Shown here piece after piece: positions 19,418 to 29,100 of a DNA stretch of 64,000 nucleotides (position 1 is the first letter of the stretch; the number at the start of each line of letters is the position of its first letter). The notes beneath the pieces were generated by a model. The model was not told the DNA's origin. It ran no database searches and saw only the letters and a program-made list of their open reading frames with translations. Made by a program: the position numbers and the translations under genes. The stretch spans positions 1,426,001 to 1,490,000 of the forward strand of contig OAPG01000003.1 in NCBI GenBank assembly GCA_900208305.1, read 5' to 3'. The DNA is from Melanopsichium pennsylvanicum. Lineage: Eukaryota; Basidiomycota; Ustilaginomycetes; Ustilaginales.

Positions 19418-22400
19418 CTAGAGATCAAAGATGGGACCTGTACCTGTGGTGGCGGTGATATTGGAAAAGTCCAACATCCAGGTTGGGGTTGAGGTTGGAG
19501 GTTGAACGCTTGACTTTCTTACGTATCTTCCTACTATTCTTGGCACTCTTCCTGCCGCTGCTACAACTTTGTGCTGTTGTTGTTGTGGTTCGATGCTCAT
19601 CCTCTCATACCTCCCAACCAAACCTGCCGAATGATTTGATACGACATCAAATTGGCTCCTGACTTTACCCTTCTTCCCGTTCAGCCTTGCCAACTCATCC
19701 TGTTCCTCCTCATCTAACTCTCCATCATCAAATTGATTCGTAATCCACTTCCCCCCTCCCCCTCCTCCTCCAACAAAACCACTCTCTACATCTCCAACCA
19801 CATTGCACATCTTGGCAGCACCCATAGTAGCACTATAACTCTCCCGAGTCAAGTACCCACTCAAACCCGAAAACGCTCCGGTCAACCCTTGCAGACTCAT
19901 CCTCGACAACGCCCTGCTTCCCATCACCGAAGCTACTAAACTCGATGCACTGCTCGAAGCATGCGCTTCATGCCCACCGTAACTACCAGCTTGCGAGAGA
20001 ACAGTGTTGTTGTTGGAGTTTGTGTTGTCAAAACTTTCGCGCAAATACGCAGACCTAGCGACCGGAGGTCGACGTCCACCACCACCGCCAAAGATGCTTG
20101 CGCTCCTAACATTACTCGTAGCCTTGGCGGTCAAGACGGGTTTGCCATCCTTGTTGAGACGTGCAGTAGGGTTGAGGCTTCCATTCGGATTGAGTGTAAT
20201 GGGAGGAAGATCCAATGGTTCCTCCGAGAAGCTGAGCGGAGGAAGAATGTCTTCGCAAAAAATGCCAAAGAAATCTTCTACTTGTTGCCCATCACCATCA
20301 CCACCAATGGTGTGTTTCAAAGCGCGTGTTTTGCCCCATTCGAAACTCCACTCTCTCAGAAACTCTGGCCTGGGCGAAGCGGGTGCCGGTGGTGTCGAGG
20401 GTGCGACGTGGCTTTCGCCTGAGCTGGACGAGCTTGTGCTGTGCTCTCCATTGTTGTTCATCACCGCGGCGCTGGTTGGGTTGTCCGTGTAGCGGTTAGA
20501 AGCAGGATCTGTGGAAGATCGGGAGAAGTCTGGTGTTGGAGGAGCGTTTTCCGCATCTTGATACGATGCGCCAAACGAGGATTCGCTTCGGACATCAAGA
20601 CTAGGACGTTCAGCTCCGTCAAATACCCCGGCCTCAACATCAACCCAAGCCGGACTTGCAACGACGTTGTTATGCTTTTCCACACTAGCAGCGCCACCCA
20701 GCGTCTCAGCGTTGCTCCCTTCGACGGACTCGCTGATCTCTGAAACCTCCTCAATCTCGTCCAACGTCTGCAGCGAACCCATGCCCATGCCCATACCCAA
20801 CCCTACCAACTCGCCCTCGCTACTTCCACACGGCAACTTGGTGGAGAAGGAATCGGAAAGATCAGAATCGTTGTCTGTATGCGCAGTGTCGTCAGTCATG
20901 GTAGTCATGCTCAGCGACGCCGACGATTGTGACTGTCCGAAGCTGCCCATAGAAGAATCGTACGCAAAGACGTGACGTTTGTTCTTGCCCATCACGCCAC
21001 TCGATCGACGGCCTGACTCGAAGCTCGAGTCCGGCGTCGAGGTCGTAACAAAGCTCTGCTCCTCCGGAGCGGCGACCGCGCTTTCCTTGCTGTCACCTTC
21101 CAAAACGGGCGTCGAACTCTGTTGTTGCAACCGCGCCACTTGCTCTTTAGCTTGAATGTGCTGCTTGCGTTCGTGCTCAAGACTACCAGCAAGGTTGAAA
21201 ATCTGCTGTCGCATATCCGCCAACAACTTGGTGATGATGGTTGGCGCTTCCTCTCCACCTAGACTGGGGCTCAGCCCCACACCAGAAGTGGCAGCACTGA
21301 GATTCGGGCTGGCAGCGCCGAGGTTCGGACTCCTCAAGATGCTCGCCAGATCGAGTGGCGGCATTTCCAGCGCAGCCAGTACTCCGAGATCATCCGTGGG
21401 AATAGCGAGCCCGTTCTGCTCCATTGCATCTGTGAGCTGCTTGATCCTAAGTCGTGCGGCAGCGCGAAGTTTACGATTCTCGTCGGCCTTCGCTTTCTCC
21501 GTCCTGAGCGTCTTGTCGAGATCCTGACAGCGCGAGCGCCATCCTTCGATATCATCCTGCAACATCTCCCTCTCGGCACTCAGATCCTCGAGCTGCTCCT
21601 TGGCCGCTTCGAGTTCGGTCTGGATCGCCGTCATCTTGGCTTCGGCAGTCGACGCGGAAGCCTCTGCACGTTGAGCGCGGTCAAAGAGATACTCCTCTTG
21701 GTCTGCATTCCACGCCTCCAGTTCCGCTTTCTCCCGTGCAGATCGCTCCGTCTCAGCTGCCAGCTCGCGCTCGAGCATCTCTACCTGCTTCTTGGTAGAC
21801 TCCAAAAGAGCGGCATCTCGAGAAGCTTTGGTCTTGAGCTCATCGAATACGGCGAGGGGAACATAGTTGATCGAGTCAGATGCCGAGTGGTTTGATGGAG
21901 TCGGAGATTCAGGGAGGGGAGCTGTGGATGGTTTGTAGATGATGCTGGATCGACGGGCAGCACGGCTGGTGGGGATGGTGTTTGCCGAAGCAGAGCTGCC
22001 GAAGGGCACAAAGTCCGTGTCCCGAGAAGAGGAAGCGGAGAGAGGGCCCATGATGAGAGATCTGCGGCGCTGGGCGGAAGTGGAAGCGGTCGTAGTGGAT
22101 CCGGTCATGCTGCCGGAAGGGGTGGTGGTGGAAGGGCCGGCTTCCGTAATCGATGAAAGATTTGCTTGGCTTCCCAGACGCAGAGTGCGCATGCCTTGAC
22201 GAGAGGGGGTGCCGAAGGAGGAGGTGGAAGAGGGTTCAGCGGAGAAGGGAGTGGGCGCTGCAGTGGCAATGACAGAGTTGCGATGAGCACGAAGAATCTG
22301 CTGTTGCAATTCTTCCAGTTGGCGTTGCTCTTCAGCAGCTGGCGAGGCGTCGGTTGCGACGGGGCTGGCCACGTCCTCGACATGGGGCTCGTCAACAGCG

Positions 22401-24418
22401 TCTTCGCTCTCCTCTTCAATCTTAGCCACGGTCGACAGATCCGGACAGGTAGTGCTCCCGCTGGGCATACCCGTGGAAACCTCGTGCTCTTGGTCGTGTT
22501 CTAACTTTCGACTCTCATCCTCATTGTTCAGCTCCGGCAAGGCCGCAATGCTAGCTTTGGGCGTGAGCTCATCAGCAATCAAAGGCGAAGTGGGGAAATT
22601 CGGCATACTCGGACTGGTGACCAACCCACTCCTTTGCGAGGGCGTCAAGAACAAGCTAGGCGGGCGAGACTTCAACTTGAGCGGTTTGGGCGCCAAACTT
22701 GCCCTTCTGTTCCTCTTGACCGTCGCATCCTCGGCCTCTCTTCGCTGCTTGCGGAGTTCCTGCACCTCAGCGGTGGTGTGACCGTCGACCGGCATATCGA
22801 GACTAGGACGTTCGCGAGTGGGCGAGCTGGCTTCGTCCTCCTCTTCCTCCTCCACGAGAGTTCCAAGGCCCTCGGGTTCGGGCGAATTGGCACGTTCGAT
22901 CATGGATACGGGTCTACCGCCAGAGCTTGGGTGGAGTGCAGGTGATGTTGAGAAGCCAGCAGAGAGAAGGTTGGATGTGATGGGGGCAGGAAAGCTTCGA
23001 CCCCAGCTTTCACGGCGAGTCGAAGTTGTAGAGGTGGCCGGGGCTGAGGCGGCAAGTTCGAGAGGTTGAGAATTCCAGCTTGCCCGACGTTCGTTGATCT
23101 CGACTTGGTAGACTTGGTCGAGGTTGGGGATCTGAATGCTCTCGGTCCTCGTGTGGCCCGAGAGTCGGCGGGATGCACGCTGTGCAGCAGCCAAGGAAAC
23201 AGGTGGTTCGGATGAAACATAGCGAGCAGCCATGGATGTACGACCTTCAAGCTTTTCGAGTGCGGACAATCGACCCTGGGCGCCTTCTTCAACTTCCTCG
23301 GCTGCGTCTGCGATGGCTTTTTTCCAGTCCCACTGTTGACCGCTCTTCGTGGTGTTGGTAAAAGCGTTGGCGGCGCCAGGATCAGAAGGTGCGAACAGGA
23401 GGCTTGCAGAAGGCAGATTCGACATTCTCGAGCTGCGACGTCTGCTCGATCCCATCGACTGCATTGGACTTGTTCCGTTCACGATGTCCAGCCCGAGACC
23501 AGCACCGAGACCGCCCATGATCTCCATACTCTCTCGCTTGGTTGCGACGCTTGGAGTGCGTGCATGTCGGCTGAGCCTCTTGGCGTGAGGTGTGTTGGCT
23601 GCGGAGGGGGAAGGCGCAGCTGTGGTGGAAATGGGTCGATCAAACAAGCCTGGCGAAACAGGAGCAACGTTGCTCAAACGCTTAGCAGAGGCTGTAGAAG
23701 CAGGACGCAGACTCGAAGTACTCGGAGCTCCGCCAAAGAGTGCAGCAGAATCGAGAAATTGTTGAGAACAGCGCTTATCAACCGAAGTGACGTCATCATC
23801 TACACGGTGTTCGATAGCGACCACGATGGGTTCGTCCTTCTTGGCACCCAACATGGAGATGCTGATGGGACGCGATCTTGAAAAGTTTCTGGAATGTGTT
23901 CGAGAGTGCGTTCTGGCGTGCGCAGCGCTGGAAGCTACGATGGAAGCAGGGCGTGCGAATGGTGCGGATGAAGGTGCGGGGGTCGAGGCAATCGGTTGTG
24001 CTTGTGACCACAATGCGCTTGGAGTGATGGAGATGGAGCCAGCGCGGGAGTGGCCTCTGGCGTGTCCTCGAGAAGCCGAGCGAGCGTGTGAGGAGAAAGG
24101 GGCGGCGCTAGCTGAAGCTGGAGCGGATGTGGAAGTGGAAGTGGAAGTGGAAGTGGAAGTGGAAGTGGAAGTGGAAGTGTATGCTTGGGAAACGATCTGG
24201 CTGGATAGCGCTTCTGCAAAAGCGTCGGTGGTGGGAGGTTCGTGTGCGAAGCAAGCGCCGCTTCCAGATGGTGAGTGTGAAGAGGATGTGGAAGAGCGCT
24301 TTTGAGCTACGAGCGCTTGTTTTGCGCGATAGCTCTTGAGCTTCTTTTTTGCAGAAAGAATCTGCTTGTTGCGCGAAGACTCGGAGGTTAGGGCGGCTGG
24401 GAATGACATAGCTGACAT
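19418..24418 (-). CDS. Large Ser-rich protein with central coiled coil, 1666 aa
   Basis: Single-exon gene. The first about 840 residues are disordered and rich in Ser, Ala and Thr, with His-Arg-Ser stretches (HARGHSRAGS, THSRTHSRNFSRSR) and a TSTSTS run from a hexanucleotide repeat. Residues about 850-1005 form a long coiled coil (VFDELKTKASRDAALL...EREMLQDDIEGWRSRCQDL...LRIKQLTDAMEQ). A short second coiled coil (LADMRQQIFNLAGSLEHERKQHI) follows. A compact conserved-looking segment near residue 1370 reads REFLREWSFEWGK-like (REWSFEWGKTRALK, then VEDFFGIFCEDILPPL). The C-terminus is Gly-rich and basic. I do not recognise the family. The many RxxS sites and coiled coil suggest a scaffold, perhaps in cell polarity, but that is inference. 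The start is the ATG at 24418, with another in-frame ATG three codons later. Confidence 0.75.
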   Translation of the reverse strand: MSAMSFPAALTSESSRNKQILSAKKKLKSYRAKQALVAQKRSSTSSSHSPSGSGACFAHEPPTTDAFAEALSSQIVSQAYTSTSTSTSTSTSTSTSTSAPASASAAPFSSHARSASRGHARGHSRAGSISITPSALWSQAQPIASTPAPSSAPFARPASIVASSAAHARTHSRTHSRNFSRSRPISISMLGAKKDEPIVVAIEHRVDDDVTSVDKRCSQQFLDSAALFGGAPSTSSLRPASTASAKRLSNVAPVSPGLFDRPISTTAAPSPSAANTPHAKRLSRHARTPSVATKRESMEIMGGLGAGLGLDIVNGTSPMQSMGSSRRRSSRMSNLPSASLLFAPSDPGAANAFTNTTKSGQQWDWKKAIADAAEEVEEGAQGRLSALEKLEGRTSMAARYVSSEPPVSLAAAQRASRRLSGHTRTESIQIPNLDQVYQVEINERRASWNSQPLELAASAPATSTTSTRRESWGRSFPAPITSNLLSAGFSTSPALHPSSGGRPVSMIERANSPEPEGLGTLVEEEEEDEASSPTRERPSLDMPVDGHTTAEVQELRKQRREAEDATVKRNRRASLAPKPLKLKSRPPSLFLTPSQRSGLVTSPSMPNFPTSPLIADELTPKASIAALPELNNEDESRKLEHDQEHEVSTGMPSGSTTCPDLSTVAKIEEESEDAVDEPHVEDVASPVATDASPAAEEQRQLEELQQQILRAHRNSVIATAAPTPFSAEPSSTSSFGTPSRQGMRTLRLGSQANLSSITEAGPSTTTPSGSMTGSTTTASTSAQRRRSLIMGPLSASSSRDTDFVPFGSSASANTIPTSRAARRSSIIYKPSTAPLPESPTPSNHSASDSINYVPLAVFDELKTKASRDAALLESTKKQVEMLERELAAETERSAREKAELEAWNADQEEYLFDRAQRAEASASTAEAKMTAIQTELEAAKEQLEDLSAEREMLQDDIEGWRSRCQDLDKTLRTEKAKADENRKLRAAARLRIKQLTDAMEQNGLAIPTDDLGVLAALEMPPLDLASILRSPNLGAASPNLSAATSGVGLSPSLGGEEAPTIITKLLADMRQQIFNLAGSLEHERKQHIQAKEQVARLQQQSSTPVLEGDSKESAVAAPEEQSFVTTSTPDSSFESGRRSSGVMGKNKRHVFAYDSSMGSFGQSQSSASLSMTTMTDDTAHTDNDSDLSDSFSTKLPCGSSEGELVGLGMGMGMGSLQTLDEIEEVSEISESVEGSNAETLGGAASVEKHNNVVASPAWVDVEAGVFDGAERPSLDVRSESSFGASYQDAENAPPTPDFSRSSTDPASNRYTDNPTSAAVMNNNGEHSTSSSSSGESHVAPSTPPAPASPRPEFLREWSFEWGKTRALKHTIGGDGDGQQVEDFFGIFCEDILPPLSFSEEPLDLPPITLNPNGSLNPTARLNKDGKPVLTAKATSNVRSASIFGGGGGRRPPVARSAYLRESFDNTNSNNNTVLSQAGSYGGHEAHASSSASSLVASVMGSRALSRMSLQGLTGAFSGLSGYLTRESYSATMGAAKMCNVVGDVESGFVGGGGGGGKWITNQFDDGELDEEEQDELARLNGKKGKVRSQFDVVSNHSAGLVGRYERMSIEPQQQQHKVVAAAGRVPRIVGRYVRKSSVQPPTSTPTWMLDFSNITATTGTGPIFDL
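24129..24179 (+). repeat. GTGGAA hexanucleotide repeat (about 8.5 copies), coding
   Basis: Tandem hexamer inside the 5' part of the minus-strand coiled-coil gene; read on that strand it encodes alternating Thr and Ser. Copy-number change would lengthen or shorten the protein by two residues per unit without a frameshift. Confidence 0.9.
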
Positions 24419-26126
24419 GTTGTTGTGGTAGATTGAAAGTTGGTGGAAATGCTATCGCAGATGTTGAAGGCAAGAGCGTGTGTGGTGAAGTATGGAGTGA
24501 TGCGATATGTTGCCAAGTGATTTGTACGGAAAGGAGGCGGTCAAGAACGACTTGAAGACAAGAGTGGATTGGAGGTGCTGCCAGCAGCTGAGTGGGTGAT
24601 GGAAGGGAGGACAGTATGCGTGATTTATTTTGACCGGCAAAAGTAGGAATCGCACCGAAGAGAAGGATATGTAAGTGTGGCAGAGCTTTGCCTCTCAGAG
24701 GCGAGTGGTTGTGAAGATCTGGCGAGGATAGCGCGATATTGTGTTGGTGGGATTGGCACGCCAATCGAGGCGCGGAAATGAAGTTTGTTCGGGGGATCCG
24801 CGATTGTATGACGCGTTGGGAATGATGTGAGGCTGCAAAATGCAAACGAAATGCAGGGTGGGGGATGAAGAAGTGCAAGAGAAAACGTTGAATGCTGGAC
24901 TAAGTCGGAAAAAGACAAGATTGGAAGAAGAAAGGTGTGGTGGGAGAATTTTGATTGCTTGAACGAAAAGAGTGGAGACGATGTAGAAGGGAAAGAAAGC
25001 AGAGTTGGTGGTGGTTTGTTTTGGTGGTCGCCGCCTGTACGAGACACGATAGGGATGGTGTTGATGAAAAGGGAGGAAGAGGTGCGACACTTAATTACGA
25101 CTCTAAGCGGTAGTCAGTCAGCATACAGCACATAGCAGGCACAGTCGAGAATAAAGAAAAATGTAGTTCAGCAGCTATGTTAGAGAAAAACGCGGCGGAT
25201 GCACAAGAATGCAAGGGAACGAGCACATTCCCACACGTACACGCGCTTAAGTTAACCATGGACCATCCATGTACAGAGTTAGTTGCTTTATTTTTATTGT
25301 TTTGTCTTTGACCTAATTTGTTTCGCCTGTCTTGTTCTATGTCAAGCAATCTAGCTTGTATTGTCCAAAGCAGGTACGAGGCAGTGACCATTCCAAACAA
25401 TTTCAAATCAGTTGCTACGTGTCGATATGTGACAAAAATTTCAAGCCTATTTGTGTAAAATACCAAACATTCTATTGCCCCTTTTTGTATACACAAAATC
25501 CAAAGTCGAAATCGAACTATTTATTGATTTCGAACCCTATTGAATTCACCCTATAGCCGGCGTGGGAAAAGAGGCAACAAAAATTAAAAAAAAAAAAATT
25601 GAAACGCGATGATGCCACACACAATCAACTGCGCGACGTTTTTACTTGATTCTGAAAACTCCAAACCCCCCAATTTTTCGATTTCACACACAACAGCACA
25701 AGAGAGGTACGTCCACCCTACATCGTAATTCCCATTGCGTTCGCGCTTGTCACCAACCTGAATAAAGAAATAAAAAAAAAAAAAATGAAAATAAAGCCAC
25801 ACACACAAAGAACACAATAAATTTCCTACCCGTCCCTGTACATCTTGACCTATTCACATGCATCCTCTACACTTCACTGACTGTAGAGTAACAATGTTAT
25901 TCTCATCTTTCACACATACTCCCCAAATCAGTCCTGTCAGATAGTGCCATATTTCCACAAAAAGAGTATCCAGAATCTTTTAAAACTTGGCTTCTAATCG
26001 TGAACGAATAAAAATACACTGTACAGTACAGTAAATTTACGGTACATCAAGCCCAACACTTAGGCCACAACAGTGTTTTGCCTAGGCGTAATAACCCCAC
26101 TGTCAACCTCTTCAATAACCAGCTCC
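24419..26126. other. 1.7-kb spacer between two large minus-strand genes
   Basis: This should contain the promoter and 5' UTR of the coiled-coil gene and the 3' UTR of the disordered-protein gene. A-rich runs occur near 25587-25600 and 25770-25785, and the palindrome at 26026-26045 lies near the right end. No convincing gene is seen. Confidence 0.5.
26026..26045. repeat. 20-bp palindrome GTACAGTAAATTTACGGTAC
   Basis: The two halves are reverse complements except for one position. It is preceded by an extra CTGTACAGTA overlap, making a compact AT-rich inverted repeat. It lies about 80 bp beyond the stop codon of the neighbouring minus-strand gene, so it may fall in that gene's 3' UTR. Confidence 0.8.
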
Positions 26127-29100
26127 TTACCCCTGCAACTCAACATACGAGCTCTCGCGACTAGCATTCCTAACTGCATCCTCTTTCATTGGCTCCTTTG
26201 TCCTTTCTCTCACATCTCGACTGTTATAACCCATCGATCGTGACCTTCGCAACGCCACACTCTGCTTGACACTGTCCAACGGAGAAATCGCCCCCAGTTT
26301 TGGCATCGTGCTGGATTGTGTCATCCCTCGCCTTTCCTCAATACCCAAACTAACCTCGTCAGTAGCGGCCGAGAACAGCGTCGAGAGCTGCTGAGGAGTG
26401 CTGCGTTTCGATTCGGTGTGATGACGCAACGACGAGTCGCGTGGCGGTGGACGCATCTTTGGGTTAATTGACGATGAAGCAGAAGCAGACCCAGACCATG
26501 CCACATAGTGTCGACCTTCTCGCCACTCTTGCTGCTGCGGCGACTCTTGCAATCCAGCACGGCTAAGCAGCGTTCCGTCTTCGGAAACTTGTTCCTTCAT
26601 CCGTTGAGGTGGCACGGGGAATTCAAAATCCACAGCTAGCGATGAGGCGATCGAGTAGGAAGTCTCTGGTCTGACTTCCGCACTGGCATTGGAAGTGAAT
26701 TTTGGATCACCGCCGATCTCCTTTTGCGCACGAATGTACATCGTCTTGGGAGATGCGGCAACCTCGACGTGGATGGGTGCATCTAGCGCAGTGTGGAAAG
26801 ACATGGCACTACCCGCTCGAGTCGCAGCCAGCGAACCCGTGCCGCCAGCTGCAGGCCACCGTCTCTCAGCCACCTGAGCCACCTGCAATCCAGTCCCAAA
26901 CACATTCGTCTTGAACATGGGAGCATCACATTTGACCTGTTCCGGCATTGTTTCCTCGAGCGGAGGTTGCAATCCAGCCAAAGCCAATCGAGCAGCCAGC
27001 AGAGGATCACTTTGCTTTTTTTGGGCATACTTTTGTTGCAGTTGCGCCTGTCGCTTCAACTCCTTCTCGGCACGTCTCTTCTCGCGTTCGATCAACTCGA
27101 GCTGTTTCGCCTTGGCCGCTTCTTCCGACGTTGCAAAACATCGCTGTTTGGGTTGCTGTTTGCTGCCCTCCTCCACATTGGCGCTGGTCTGAGGCTTTGA
27201 TGGCTCGTTCGGAGCCGAAGTCGTTGGACCATGTACGTCTTGCATGTTGAGCAACGGCGTAGAAAGCATGGCGGGGACGAGTGTAGGGTTCAACTGATCG
27301 GTGGATGGTTTCTTGGACGAGGCAGACGCAGAGCGACGACGCGCGCGAGCAGCAGCAATGGTCGCAGCACTTGCGCGACGAGGCGACTCACGTTCGACCA
27401 TAACCGCTTCGCCAACACTCTTCGCCTCGCTTAGGTTGCGGCGGACTCGCTTTGAAGGTGCACGGCCGAGTCGGATCGCTTCTTCCACCAATTGATTGGA
27501 TGGTGCAACTATGGCGGCTGTGGCCTGCTGAACTGGCTGGACTCCTTCCATGAGATTTCGATCGTGAAATACGGAGAGTCTGGCAAAGTGAGGTTCCACG
27601 GTGGCCTGGGACTCAATCGCCGACTCTCCCAGGGGCTCAGCAGGCGAAGCTGTTGGCAACTCCTCAACATGAATGCTGCGGATCTCAGCATCTTTCGCTT
27701 CGAGCTGAGCTTCCGAAAACAGCTTCAATTTGCGACTGACGTGTTCGTTCAGAGTCTTTTGACGTTGCGCTTCTTTCTCGCCCAGCTTGTCCCCTGTGAC
27801 TCCAACCTGAGCCTTGTTCCTCAGCGTGTTACTTCGAGACAGCATCGGAGCATCGGCCATAGGCAGAATTGGTCGGTCCGCAACCCAGTCTTTGACTCTG
27901 CCCTTGCCCAATGCAACCACCTCCGCACGCCTGGCCTGTCCGACCTCCGCTTCGAGCGCGCTGAGTGCGTCTTCGGAGAATTTGCTCTCACTCCAGTGTC
28001 CGCTGCTACGCGTTGTGATACGCGAGGCAGTGCTTGCCCTTCGTCCCTGCTGAACGGTGGCTTGGCTGTATGTGGAACCGTTCGACGCCTCTCGTCGATG
28101 CAGCTGTTGTCGGGTGCGGGACGAGTGTTGGGAGAGCGCGGGGGATTTTGCGGGGAGCGGGCCGACATCGTCTTCGACAGGTGCAGGCACGACTTGGGAA
28201 AGGCTAGGAGTGGGCATGTTTCGCAAGCGAATGGTGGAATTTTGTGAAGCGTCGGACAGAGCGCCTGCGGCAGCCGAGAGCGAAGAGATGCTAGCTTGGC
28301 CAGCAACACTGCGGGTCGCGCGCAAAGTGCTTGAGCCAGAAGAGTGATTGGATGTGATTTCGTGCTTGGTATCGGATCGAGTGGTAGTCTGAGAGCTTGA
28401 CCGAAGTTGCTCTGACCCGCCTTCGGACATCATCTCAACTGTGTCGATGGCGTTCACCATGTCCTGTGTCGTCGCTTCCGCTGCGGATCGATCCTTGTTT
28501 GATTCGGCTGCATTTCTGGTGGAGCTGTTCAGAGGACGGAAGAATAGCCCCTCGTCAGCGTCGCTCTCATCCCTGCTTCCTTCAGAGCCATTGGTGTTGA
28601 CGACAAGTTTGCGCAGCTTGAGGAGCGGTGTGTCGGCTTCGCCTGCGCTGATGAGAGACCATGGTCTGTCGACCGACAAGGATGTATCAGCGACACTGTG
28701 CATACCCAAAGACAAGCGCTTGCCGTTTACAGCAGGCGATGCGGTTGGCGCCAGCTTTGGCTGGGGGTTGTTGTTGTTCGGTTCATTCGCAGCAATTGGC
28801 GAAGCATCGAGGGAAGGCGTGCTGGGACGAATGTCGATGCTTGGTATCGATGCGTCCTCGCATTCGGCAGAGGTTGAAGAGGCGCAGACAAGTCCAAGGC
28901 CGTGGGCATCGTCATACTTGAATTGCGCATCCTGCGAAACATGAGGACTGCTTTTCGTCGAAGCAAGGAGCTGAGAAGCCAGCTTAGGACTTGTGCCCGA
29001 CAGAGCAAAGAACTGTGGCTCGGACAATGAGGCAGGGCTGCCGCCCAGAGGCAATCCGGTATGGTGCTCTCCATCGAGCGTGCCGAACGTCTTACTGTAC

